A DNA stretch of 35,087 nt, from assembly GCA_031272155.1 (NCBI GenBank), contig JAISUI010000038.1, positions 1-35,087 on the forward strand, read 5' to 3'. This DNA comes from Tannerella sp. (GTDB lineage: Bacteria > Bacteroidota > Bacteroidia > Bacteroidales > Tannerellaceae). The notes under the pieces are model-generated. The model was not told the DNA's origin, did no database searches, and worked only from the letters and a program-made list of their open reading frames with translations. A program made the translations under genes and the position numbers. This document shows positions 10,371 through 19,093 of this stretch, one piece after another (within the stretch, counting starts at the first letter, position 1; each line of letters begins with the position of its first letter).

Positions 10371-12683
10371 TTAATTGAGGAAACCGGAATCGAAAAGCAA
10401 GTAACCGATATTCAGTCCGATGTTGAAATTGTTTTTCGGATAACTGTAGCCATTGACAAACAGGCTGGCGGAAACGAACGGCAACTGGAACACGAGCGCA
10501 GCTTCGCCCATGTACCTTACTTTGCTGAATATTTTCCCGTAATGAGGCAGGTCGCTATATGGTCTGTCGGTCAAAGTGATGATCTCTTTCCCGATGGGGC
10601 GGAGGGGCAGAAAACCATACAGTTCGGTGCGCAGGTGGAACATCTTGCCCAGCGTCACGATAGGAGAAAGTCCGGCCGCGGCATATTGGTTTGCCCTGAA
10701 TGCCTCATTGAAAACGACTTTGCTGTGGGGCGTGGGTGTGAACGCCGGCGCCTGGAGGATAGATGCGGTATAGTTGCTCATCAGTTTTTTGGACGACCAT
10801 ACGGTTTCAATCATTGAACCCAAATGCACCCGATTGCTTAGGGGTGCATAATAAATCCACCGTCCTTTGAATTGCAACCAGTGGTGCGGTATCTCGTCTG
10901 TATTGTATTGATTGAAAGGTTTGTATGACTCCGAGCCTGAAATATACTGCGCCATCAACAAGTAATTCATGCCTTCGGTGGGATATTGTTTGATGTTCAG
11001 CGTGTTCCGTTCAATACGCATAAAGGCTTGAAACAAATCGTACCAGCTCTTATCGAACTGCGAGCCGGAAAAAGATATGGTATTTGTCTGATAATAATCA
11101 TCATTTAGACGTCCATAACCTGCGCCTATTTCGGCTTTGGAGCGTGTCAGGATCGGGAAACCTGTCGTCAGTTTGACGAACTGTTCCCTCTGTTTGATAA
11201 AAGCAGGCAGTACATCTTCATAAAAAAGAGATTGACTTTGTGAATATTTCCGGTTGGAATAGACGGCCTGCATGTTCAAGTAGAAGGGGAGGCGCATCGG
11301 CATGTAGAGCCGCCCGTTCATTGAAGCGCCGGTATAGGAGTTCCCCATCTGGAAATGCAGGTTCATATCGGTTGCGTATTCGCTAAGGCCCTGATATCCA
11401 ACGCCAAGAAATAGCTGATTGGCTTGATGGGAAGAGATATTCCCTCCGATACTCACTTTGATTTCATTACTCATTTTTACGTCCAAATAAAGGTCAAAAT
11501 TCTTGTTTTTCCAATTATAGATCGCATGAGGCAGGATTTCTTTGATTTTAGAATCGGATAATATTTTGAAATATGCCCGTTTAAATTCTTCCATGGAAAA
11601 TTCCCCGTTGATGTCGCGATGAAGTTGTATTTCGATGTAGCGACGCTGTGCTTCTGCGACTCCGGAGATGAAGATATTCTTGAACTTCAGTGGAGGAAGG
11701 CTCTCTTTATAGGCTTTGCGCCGCTGGTCTAATTCCTCGCGAGACACTTGCCGGGACACGTGCGCCCGGATGCTGTCAATCATCAGAAGTGTCCGTCGGT
11801 AGCCTGTTTCCGCCAATTCCTGCGCTTTCTGAAAATCAAGCAGCGACACATCCGGAAAATCAAACTGCACCATCAATCCGTCTTCTTCCGCCACACTGTA
11901 TTCCGTATGCTGCATAATCATTTTTTCAATTTGATTCATTGGATTATCAGACGGTTTTTGCTCTTTGCCGGTTACTGCCGATCCGAAAATGAAATCGGGA
12001 TGAAAATCATCTTTCATCACGTCCACCGGAAAATTATTGTATATGCCACCGTCGAACAGCGGAACCCCATCTTTCCAGATAGGCATGAAAAAGAACGGAA
12101 AAGTCATCGAAGAGCGAACGGCTTCCGCCAAATCGCCATTTTTCCAGATAATTGCCTTTTTGTTGTACACGTCTGAACTCACACATCGGAATGGCACAAA
12201 CAGATTGTCGAAATTCCAGTATGCTTTCGCTGTGGCCTGCACGTATAAACCCAGAAATGCCTGATTCAGTTGTACCGGATTAATCAGACTGCGGGGCAAA
12301 AGAGTTGAATTAAGACGCAACGAATCGGACAAATTTACCGAAAAACGCATAAAATCAGGTGTGTCATCTAAACGCTTGAAATAATAGATGTAATCTTTTT
12401 CCACCTCTCCGCTTTGCCAGTACCCGAACTCGTCCGACAATATCAGTTGCAACATCTCGTCCGGCGAATACCCCATCGCATAAAGGCTGCCGATAATGGC
12501 GCCTATGGAAGTGCCGGTCACGTAATCAATCGGGATATTGTTTTCTTCCAAAGCCTTAATCACACCGATGTGGGCGGCGCCTTTGGCGCCGCCTCCACTC
12601 AATACCAATCCGACCTTTTGTGCAAAAACAGTCGGAGTATATGAGAAAAGTGTCAATATCCAACATATCAACAGCCGTTTCAT
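10371..12683 (-). CDS. Patatin-like phospholipase with C-terminal POTRA/BamA-type surface antigen region
   Basis: VGLVLSGGGAKGAAHIGVIKALEE, TGTSIGAIIGSLYAMGY (GxSxG), DGGIYNNFPVDVM (DGG); C-terminal beta-barrel-like half; start taken at MKRLLICW. Confidence 0.9.
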   Translation of the reverse strand: MKRLLICWILTLFSYTPTVFAQKVGLVLSGGGAKGAAHIGVIKALEENNIPIDYVTGTSIGAIIGSLYAMGYSPDEMLQLILSDEFGYWQSGEVEKDYIYYFKRLDDTPDFMRFSVNLSDSLRLNSTLLPRSLINPVQLNQAFLGLYVQATAKAYWNFDNLFVPFRCVSSDVYNKKAIIWKNGDLAEAVRSSMTFPFFFMPIWKDGVPLFDGGIYNNFPVDVMKDDFHPDFIFGSAVTGKEQKPSDNPMNQIEKMIMQHTEYSVAEEDGLMVQFDFPDVSLLDFQKAQELAETGYRRTLLMIDSIRAHVSRQVSREELDQRRKAYKESLPPLKFKNIFISGVAEAQRRYIEIQLHRDINGEFSMEEFKRAYFKILSDSKIKEILPHAIYNWKNKNFDLYLDVKMSNEIKVSIGGNISSHQANQLFLGVGYQGLSEYATDMNLHFQMGNSYTGASMNGRLYMPMRLPFYLNMQAVYSNRKYSQSQSLFYEDVLPAFIKQREQFVKLTTGFPILTRSKAEIGAGYGRLNDDYYQTNTISFSGSQFDKSWYDLFQAFMRIERNTLNIKQYPTEGMNYLLMAQYISGSESYKPFNQYNTDEIPHHWLQFKGRWIYYAPLSNRVHLGSMIETVWSSKKLMSNYTASILQAPAFTPTPHSKVVFNEAFRANQYAAAGLSPIVTLGKMFHLRTELYGFLPLRPIGKEIITLTDRPYSDLPHYGKIFSKVRYMGEAALVFQLPFVSASLFVNGYSYPKNNFNIGLNIGYLLFDSGFLN

Positions 12684-12772
12684 CTTCGTATTCCGGTTTT
12701 TAAAATTCAAAGGTAAGTCTTTTTCCGGAAATAAAAAACAAAAGAAGGCAAAAAAAATATGCCAATAGGGTA

Positions 12773-12801
12773 TTGTATATTCATATTTTGTTCTAACTTT
12801 G
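12773..12801 (+). promoter_or_regulatory. Bacteroidetes-type promoter for the Gfo/Idh/MocA gene
   Basis: TTG 12773-12775, 18 bp spacer, TAACTTTG 12794-12801. Confidence 0.6.
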
Positions 12802-12838
12802 TGACAAATTTAATTATTATTTATTTTGAAATATAACT

Positions 12839-14122
12839 ATGAACCGACGTAATTTTTTGAAAAGTGGCACTTTAAGTGTTGCGGCATGGACTATTTTGCC
12901 GCGAAATGTATTGGGAGGAGCAGGTTACACAGCGCCGAGTGACCAGTTTAATCTGGGGGTTATCGGATGTGGAGCGCAGGGTAGAGGTTTAGCCTCGGAG
13001 TTTGCCCGCCGTGCGAATGTGATTGCAGCTTCCGATGTGGAGTCTATTCGTCTGAAGAAAATTCAGGAAATTGTTGAAAAGGAAACCGAGAAAGCTAAAG
13101 GGAAAGCCCTTAAGGGATTCAAACTGTATGCCGATTACAAGGAACTGCTTGCCCGTAAGGATATTGATGCAGTCATTATCGCTACGCCCGACCATTGGCA
13201 CGCTGTTATGACGATTGATGCCTGCCGGGCGGGAAAAGATGTCTATGTGGAAAAACCCATGTCGCACAGTATCGTTGAAGGACGCGCCATGGCCGACGCC
13301 GTAAAGAAGTATAACCGTGTGCTGCAGGTAGGCAACATGCAGCGCTCATGGCGTAATTTTCGCCATGCCTGCGAATTAGTGCGCAATGGATATATCGGCG
13401 ATATTAAAGAGATCAAAGTGTCGGTAGGACCGCCGCCCGTGAAGTACAATTTGCCTGCGCAACCCGTGCCTCCGACGCTTGACTGGGAACACTGGATCGG
13501 CCCCGGTCCGATGAATCCGTTTAATGACGAACTGATCTTTATGGAGCGTGGTGGTTTTCCCAATTGGCGGGATTACAAAGAATATGGTGGCGGTATGGTT
13601 GCCGACTGGGGCGCTCACATGTTCGATATTGCACAGTGGGCGATGGGCATGGATGATTCCGCGCCTATCGAGTATTTCCCACCTGATACAAAGAACCTTG
13701 TCCCGCTTACCATGCGTTATGCCAACGGCACGATTATGGTGCATGAACGGAACTTCCGGAAAGCCGATTACAATGCAGTCCGTTTCATCGGCACTGACGG
13801 AGTGATTGATATCAGCCGCTCTTTCTTGGATACGATCCCGGCCAAGTTGCAGGATCAGGTGATTGGCGACAATGAGATCAAACTCTATCACAGTGAAAAC
13901 CATTACGCGGATTTCCTTGATGCGATGAAAACACGCAAACAACCGATAAGCACAGTGGAAATCGGGCATCGTACGGCTTCTGTGTGCCATATCGTAAACT
14001 TGTGCTACGAGTTTAACCGTCCATTAGTTTGGGATCCGGCAAAGGAAAAGTTTTTCGCAGACGCCGAAGCCAATCAACGCCGGAGCAATCCGTTACGTGA
14101 AGGATACAGCATTGAAGTATAA
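12839..14122 (+). CDS. Gfo/Idh/MocA family oxidoreductase with twin-arginine signal
   Basis: MNRRNFLKSGTLSVAAW Tat-type signal; FNLGVIGCGAQGRG Rossmann motif; DAVIIATPDHWHAVMTIDACRAGKDVYVEKPMSHSIVEGRAM (EKP motif). Confidence 0.93.
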   Translation: MNRRNFLKSGTLSVAAWTILPRNVLGGAGYTAPSDQFNLGVIGCGAQGRGLASEFARRANVIAASDVESIRLKKIQEIVEKETEKAKGKALKGFKLYADYKELLARKDIDAVIIATPDHWHAVMTIDACRAGKDVYVEKPMSHSIVEGRAMADAVKKYNRVLQVGNMQRSWRNFRHACELVRNGYIGDIKEIKVSVGPPPVKYNLPAQPVPPTLDWEHWIGPGPMNPFNDELIFMERGGFPNWRDYKEYGGGMVADWGAHMFDIAQWAMGMDDSAPIEYFPPDTKNLVPLTMRYANGTIMVHERNFRKADYNAVRFIGTDGVIDISRSFLDTIPAKLQDQVIGDNEIKLYHSENHYADFLDAMKTRKQPISTVEIGHRTASVCHIVNLCYEFNRPLVWDPAKEKFFADAEANQRRSNPLREGYSIEV

Positions 14123-14146
14123 AAAACTGCAAAGCGCAACCCATGT

Positions 14147-14189
14147 AAGCCCTTTCCCTGATACATGTGTGTTGGGAGGGGCTTTTTTT
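14147..14189 (+). terminator. Rho-independent terminator
   Basis: AAGCCCTTTCCC...GGGAGGGGCTT stem followed by T7. Confidence 0.8.
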
Positions 14190-14279
14190 GCTTAATCTTC
14201 TGTCGCTGATTTTCATGAAGTTCAAACTGAATGGATACATTAGGACAGCGTATATTAACAATATAATTTTAATGAATAG

Positions 14280-15443
14280 ATGGAACGAACAACAAACTGC
14301 TTGGCCAAACTGGCAAGGATTAATAAGGCTTTACATCATGAAGAACCTGACCGGGTACCGATCAGTGACTTTTTTTGGGGAGGTTTTATCCGTCGGTGGC
14401 GAAAAGAACTTGGATTGCCCGACAACGCCAATCCCTACACCTATTATGACCTCGATCTGATCGTTACGAATCCGAACCTGGATCCTCAAATCAAACCGTT
14501 TGAGACGATCCGCGAAGACGCGACGGAGGTGGTTGTCAAAACCGGTTTTGGCGCCACCATCCGCAAAAAATTTGATTTCCCGATGCCGGAATTTGCAGCT
14601 TTCGACACGGATACAATTGAAAAATTAGAAACTTTTCAATTTGATGATCCATCTGACTGTCGCCGGTATTTTGAAGGAGGCGACAACCAGATTGCAGGGG
14701 TAGGGGATGGCTTTGAACGTAATTCACCTCCATGGATTGAAACAGTCAAATCGTTGCGTCCTGATATTCCGGTCTATGGAAGCGTTATTGAATGTTCGGA
14801 ATGTCTGACCCGTATGGTGGGACAGGCCAATTCATTACTCTGGATAGCAATGTATCCGGATGAATTAGGCGCTTGCATCAACCGGATCGGCCAGTTTTAT
14901 TTGGATTGTACTAAAGCGCAGATTGCTGCGGCCGACGGACTGCTCGATGGATTCGTGATATGGGGCGATGTGGCCTATAAACAAAATATGCTTTTTGATC
15001 CGGTTTACTGGCGTGAATATTTCAAACCCTGGGTAAAGAAAATGATTGAAGAATGTCACAGGCATAACCTGCCTGTCATCTACCATGGTTGCGGAAACGT
15101 GAAACTGATCCTCGAAGATTTTATTGAAATAGGTCTCGACGGTTATAATCCGCTGGAAGTGAAGGCCGGGTTAGATGCTGTTCAATTAAAAAAACAGTAT
15201 GGCGACAAACTGGCCTACTGTGGAAATAATGATATTCAACTCTGGGAAAGTGGCGATCTGGACTTGATTCGGCAGGAAACGATCCGTAAATTGAATGCAG
15301 CGAAACACGGCGGGTATATTTTCATGTCCGACCACTCCGTTTCGAGCAATGTTTCAGGCAAAACGTATGATTATATTGTCAATCTGGTGCGTGAATATGG
15401 AAAATATCCTCTGAAATTGGAGGAATTTGATGTAGAGATGTAA
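14280..15443 (+). CDS. Uroporphyrinogen decarboxylase-fold protein of the MtaA/CmuA-like methyltransferase type
   Basis: HHEEPDRVPISDFFWGG N-terminal pattern; YHGCGN ... LAYCGNND (HxC-X42-C candidate zinc motif). Confidence 0.8.
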   Translation: MERTTNCLAKLARINKALHHEEPDRVPISDFFWGGFIRRWRKELGLPDNANPYTYYDLDLIVTNPNLDPQIKPFETIREDATEVVVKTGFGATIRKKFDFPMPEFAAFDTDTIEKLETFQFDDPSDCRRYFEGGDNQIAGVGDGFERNSPPWIETVKSLRPDIPVYGSVIECSECLTRMVGQANSLLWIAMYPDELGACINRIGQFYLDCTKAQIAAADGLLDGFVIWGDVAYKQNMLFDPVYWREYFKPWVKKMIEECHRHNLPVIYHGCGNVKLILEDFIEIGLDGYNPLEVKAGLDAVQLKKQYGDKLAYCGNNDIQLWESGDLDLIRQETIRKLNAAKHGGYIFMSDHSVSSNVSGKTYDYIVNLVREYGKYPLKLEEFDVEM

Positions 15444-15497
15444 ATAAATGATATTAAATAGATTATAAATTAACGACCTGTTAAATATTAAATAAAG

Positions 15498-15821
15498 ATG
15501 AAGAGATACGGAAGTGTATTAAAAGTAAGGCCGGAAAAATTGGAGGAATACAAACGCCTTCATGCCGCCGTATGGCCCGGCGTGCTGAAAATGATCAGCG
15601 AGTGTAACATCACGAACTATTCTATCTATTACAAAGACGGCTACCTGTTTAGCTATTTCGAGTATGTCGGCGACGATTATGACGCTGATATGGCGAAAAT
15701 GGCCGCCGATCCAGAAACGCAACGCTGGTGGGATGTGTGCATCCCTTGCCAGGAACCGCTTGAAACGCGGGCGCCGGGCGAATGGTGGGCTACAATGGAA
15801 GAAGTATTCCATTGGGATTAA
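15498..15821 (+). CDS. L-rhamnose mutarotase family protein (DUF718)
   Basis: MKRYGSVLKVRPEKLEEYKRLHAAVWPGVLKMISECNITNYSIYY...WWDVCIPCQEPLETRAPGEWWATMEEVFH; possibly rhaM, but fucose or another sugar substrate is possible. Confidence 0.85.
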   Translation: MKRYGSVLKVRPEKLEEYKRLHAAVWPGVLKMISECNITNYSIYYKDGYLFSYFEYVGDDYDADMAKMAADPETQRWWDVCIPCQEPLETRAPGEWWATMEEVFHWD

Positions 15822-15842
15822 ACCGGATTTATCCGGTTTAAT
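15817..15842. terminator. Perfect 12-bp inverted repeat at the 3' end of the mutarotase gene; candidate bidirectional terminator
   Basis: ATTAAACCGGAT-TT-ATCCGGTTTAAT between convergent genes; no strong T-tract. Confidence 0.5.
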
Positions 15843-15881
15843 CCGTAACGGAGGATGCGGATGATCAAGCTGTGGCCGGTA

Positions 15882-16946
15882 TTACAGGATATGCTCCGCC
15901 ACCCAGTCGCCAACTTTCGACGTTGAGCAGGCGTTGCCGTCACGTGCAATGTCTTCTGTTACAACGCCTGCGTCCATGGAGGCAGTAACCGCGTCGCGGA
16001 TGGCGCGTCCTTCGTCGGGCAGGTGGAAAGCGTATTCGAACATCAGTGCGGCCGAAAGGATGGTGGCCAGCGGATTGGCGATGTTCTTTCCTGTGGCTTG
16101 CGGATACGATCCGTGAATCGGCTCGAAAACAGACGTATGTTCACCGACCGATGCCGAGGGCAACATGCCGAGCGAGCCGGTGATGACAGACGCTTCATCG
16201 GTCAGGATGTCGCCAAACATATTTTCCGTTACCAGCACATCGAAACTGCCGGGCCATTGGATAAGACGCATGGCGGCATTGTCCACAAACATGTATTCGG
16301 TTTCCACCTCAGGGTAGTCTTGGGCTATTTCTTGTGCTATCTGACGCCATAAACGCGATGTGGCCAGCACATTAGCCTTATCTACGACAGTCAGTTTCCG
16401 GCGACGTTTCAAGGCATAATCATACGCCAGGCGGACAATGCGCTCAATTTCGGCGCGTGAATAGACACACGTGTCGTAGGCTGTGTTGCCGTCTTCGCTA
16501 CGTCCTTGCGGGCGACCGAAATAAAGCCCGCCCGTAAGTTCGCGAATGCACATCAAATCCACGCCCTGTACGAGGTCGGCGCGGAGCGGCGATTGGTGGA
16601 TAAGTGATGGAAACGTCATTACCGGACGGATGTTGGCATACAGTCCCAAACGCTTGCGCATAGCCAGCAAACCCTGTTCGGGACGTACTTTCGCCGCAGG
16701 GTTATTGTCGTATTCCGGCGAGCCGATCGCACCAAACAAAACGGCGTCGCTATCCATACAGAGTGCATGCGTTTCGTCGGGATATGGGTTGCCGACGGCG
16801 TTAATAGCACATGCGCCCACCAGCGCTTCGCGGCTGACAAGCGTATGATTGTATTTTTCACAAACGGCTTGCACTACTTTTATCGCCTGTGCCACAATTT
16901 CAGGCCCGATTCCATCGCCGGGCAAAACTGCAATATTTAATTTCAT
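15882..16946 (-). CDS. leuB: 3-isopropylmalate dehydrogenase
   Basis: [96 protein letters not shown]. Confidence 0.95.
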   Translation of the reverse strand: MKLNIAVLPGDGIGPEIVAQAIKVVQAVCEKYNHTLVSREALVGACAINAVGNPYPDETHALCMDSDAVLFGAIGSPEYDNNPAAKVRPEQGLLAMRKRLGLYANIRPVMTFPSLIHQSPLRADLVQGVDLMCIRELTGGLYFGRPQGRSEDGNTAYDTCVYSRAEIERIVRLAYDYALKRRRKLTVVDKANVLATSRLWRQIAQEIAQDYPEVETEYMFVDNAAMRLIQWPGSFDVLVTENMFGDILTDEASVITGSLGMLPSASVGEHTSVFEPIHGSYPQATGKNIANPLATILSAALMFEYAFHLPDEGRAIRDAVTASMDAGVVTEDIARDGNACSTSKVGDWVAEHIL

Positions 16947-16977
16947 AAAATGGTAAGTGATGTGGTTTAATCCGCCG

Positions 16978-16985
16978 CAAAGGTA
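16978..16985 (-). promoter_or_regulatory. -7 box (TACCTTTG) for leuB
   Basis: Minus strand TACCTTTG 31 bp upstream of the leuB start. Confidence 0.5.
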
Positions 16986-17034
16986 CGTTTTTTTTTCAAA
17001 TCGTCTCGCTTTTGAAATCTTTCGTCATTTTTTA

Positions 17035-17065
17035 TTGATTATGTCCGATAAAACCATTACCTTTG
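17035..17065 (+). promoter_or_regulatory. Bacteroidetes-type promoter for fba
   Basis: TTG 17035-17037, 20 bp spacer, TACCTTTG 17058-17065. Confidence 0.7.
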
Positions 17066-17101
17066 TACGGATTTTAAATTACAAATTATAATTAGTTTAA
17101 T

Positions 17102-18094
17102 ATGGTAAGTTATAAAGAATTAGGCTTGGTAAACAGCCGCGAACTTTTTAAAAAGGCCATTACTGGCCAGTATGCGATTCCGGCATTCAACTTCAATAAT
17201 ATGGAACAGATGCAGGCGATCGTTCAGGCGTGCGTGGAAGAAAACTCGCCCGTCATACTTCAGGTATCAAGCGGTGCGCGCAAATACGCCAATCAGACCA
17301 TCCTGCGCTATATGGCTCAGGGCGCTGTGGAATATGCCAAAGAACTCGGAAAAAACATTCCGATTGTTCTTCATCTTGATCACGGTGACACGTTTGAACT
17401 CTGCAAATCATGCATCGAATATGGCTTTTCGTCGGTTATGATTGATGGCTCGCATCATCCATACAACGAAAATGTGGAACTGACCGCAAAAGTGGTTGAA
17501 TATGCTCATAAATACGACGTTACTGTGGAAGGTGAACTCGGCGTATTGGCAGGCATTGAAGACGACGTGAAAGCGGAACATCATACTTATACACAACCCG
17601 AAGAGGTTGAGGATTTTGTATCCAAAACAGGTGTGGATTCTTTGGCAATCTCCATCGGTACTTCGCACGGCGCCAACAAGTTCAAACCCGAACAATGCAC
17701 CCGCAATGCCGAAGGAATCCTTGTTCCTCCCCCGCTCCGTTTCGACATCCTCAAAGAAATTGAGAAACGTATTCCGGGCTTCCCCATCGTGTTGCACGGC
17801 TCATCGTCAGTTCCTCAGGATCTGGTGAAAATCATCAATGCTAATGGCGGCAAACTGAAAGACGCCATCGGCATCCCTGAAGAACAACTCCGTGAAGCGG
17901 CCAAATCAGCTGTTTGCAAAATCAATATAGATTCCGATGGACGGTTGGCCATGACTGCCGCTATCCGCGAAACGTTCAATCAACATCCCGAATGGTTTGA
18001 TCCGCGCCAATACCTCGGTCCGGCGCGCGAAGGATTGAAACAGCTCTACAAACACAAATTAGTGAATGTATTAGGTTCGGCTGGAAAAGCGTAA
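17102..18094 (+). CDS. fba: Class II fructose-1,6-bisphosphate aldolase
   Basis: AIPAFNFNNMEQMQAIVQA, VLHLDHGD, SVMIDGSHHPYNENV, EGELGVLAGIEDD, AISIGTSHG, VLHGSSSVP. Confidence 0.95.
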   Translation: MVSYKELGLVNSRELFKKAITGQYAIPAFNFNNMEQMQAIVQACVEENSPVILQVSSGARKYANQTILRYMAQGAVEYAKELGKNIPIVLHLDHGDTFELCKSCIEYGFSSVMIDGSHHPYNENVELTAKVVEYAHKYDVTVEGELGVLAGIEDDVKAEHHTYTQPEEVEDFVSKTGVDSLAISIGTSHGANKFKPEQCTRNAEGILVPPPLRFDILKEIEKRIPGFPIVLHGSSSVPQDLVKIINANGGKLKDAIGIPEEQLREAAKSAVCKINIDSDGRLAMTAAIRETFNQHPEWFDPRQYLGPAREGLKQLYKHKLVNVLGSAGKA

Positions 18095-18101
18095 TTTTAG
18101 A

Positions 18102-18130
18102 AGGCAGGGTGTTCCGTGAGCGCCCTGCCT
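18102..18130 (+). terminator. Stem-loop downstream of fba
   Basis: AGGCAGGG (18102-18109) / CCCTGCCT (18123-18130) perfect 8-bp stem; weak U-tract. Confidence 0.5.
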
Positions 18131-18154
18131 ATATATATCTCCATGTAAAAACAC

Positions 18155-18189
18155 CAAAAAAGGGGAAATCATTTTACGACCTCCCCCTT
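18155..18189 (-). terminator. Rho-independent terminator downstream of the DUF2795-like gene
   Basis: Minus strand AAGGGG...CCCCTT followed by TTTTT. Confidence 0.65.
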
Positions 18190-18216
18190 ATGACGTAGTC
18201 AAAAACGCAGTTTTAG

Positions 18217-18438
18217 TCAATATTCTTCTTCGTTAAAGAAGAAATCCTCCTTACTCGGATAGTCCGGCCATATATCTTCCATACATTCGTAAATTTCGCC
18301 CTCGTCTTCCATCTCCTGAAGGTTTTCTATGACTTCCAACGGAGCGCCGGAGCGTTGCGCATAATCAATCAACTCGTCTTTGGTTGCTGGCCAGGGTGCA
18401 TCTTCGAGTTTGGATGCGAGTTCTAATGTCCAATACAT
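18217..18438 (-). CDS. Small acidic DUF2795-like protein
   Basis: 73 aa MYWTLELASKLEDAPWPATKDELIDYAQRSGAPLEVIENLQEMEDEGEIYECMEDIWPDYPSKEDFFFNEEEY; own promoter and terminator. Confidence 0.8.
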   Translation of the reverse strand: MYWTLELASKLEDAPWPATKDELIDYAQRSGAPLEVIENLQEMEDEGEIYECMEDIWPDYPSKEDFFFNEEEY

Positions 18439-18510
18439 AACAATCTCTTTTTCAATAAATTATATAGTAAAACATGTTTATCAACCCTCGCGAAGGGCTG
18501 AAATTTTCCG

Positions 18511-18539
18511 CAAAAGTAGAATTTTTTTTTTAGTTACAA
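18511..18539 (-). promoter_or_regulatory. Bacteroidetes-type promoter for the DUF2795-like gene
   Basis: Minus strand TACTTTTG (18518-18511), TTG (18539-18537), 18 bp spacer; -33 element overlaps the 3' end of the adenosyltransferase CDS. Confidence 0.6.
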
Positions 18540-19093
18540 GCATTATCCCAAAGAATTTCATCACCTTTTTCCAAAATACATAACCGTCTGGATATAACAA
18601 ACAGTAAATCAGACAGTCTATTTATGAAAATTCGTATGCTTTCTTCGACAGGATAAACTTCGTCCAACCGACATATTTGTCGTTCGGCGCGTCGGCATAC
18701 CGTACGGCATACATGTGCCAGCGCCGCCCCACAGCTTCCGCCGGGCAGTACAAAGGTTTTTAGCGTTGGTAAAGATGCGTCTATTCGATCAATGCACTGT
18801 TCTATCCGTTCAATATGCGAAGGAGTGATAGTCGCGCCGTTCTTGTGTTCCGCCTGTGCCGGATCGGTAGCCAGAGCAGCTCCGATAAGAAACAGAGCGT
18901 TTTGTGTAAAAAGCAGAATATCAGAAATTTCTTTATCTGTCACTTCCGTTATCAACCATCCGATGAACGCATTCAGTTCGTCGGTAGCGCCGTAGGCTTC
19001 GAGACGCAGGTGTGTTTTGGGCACACGTTGTCCCCCCACTAATGAAGTCATCCCTTTGTCGCCGCCTCTGGTATAAATGATGCTTTTTTTCAT
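18530..19093 (-). CDS. Cob(I)alamin adenosyltransferase, PduO/ATR type
   Basis: IYTRGGDKGMTSLVGGQRVPKTHLRLEAYGATDELNAFIGW; ALAHVCRTVCRRAERQI; NRLSDLLFVISR. Confidence 0.92.
   Translation of the reverse strand: MKKSIIYTRGGDKGMTSLVGGQRVPKTHLRLEAYGATDELNAFIGWLITEVTDKEISDILLFTQNALFLIGAALATDPAQAEHKNGATITPSHIERIEQCIDRIDASLPTLKTFVLPGGSCGAALAHVCRTVCRRAERQICRLDEVYPVEESIRIFINRLSDLLFVISRRLCILEKGDEILWDNACN

Noticed and set aside
13376-13990. 204-aa minus-strand ORF antisense to the Gfo/Idh/MocA gene
   Set aside because: Shadow ORF of a supported CDS; no motif or upstream promoter seen
14167-14460. 97-aa plus-strand ORF upstream of and overlapping the UroD-like gene
   Set aside because: Starts within the terminator and overlaps the supported CDS in another frame; no motif
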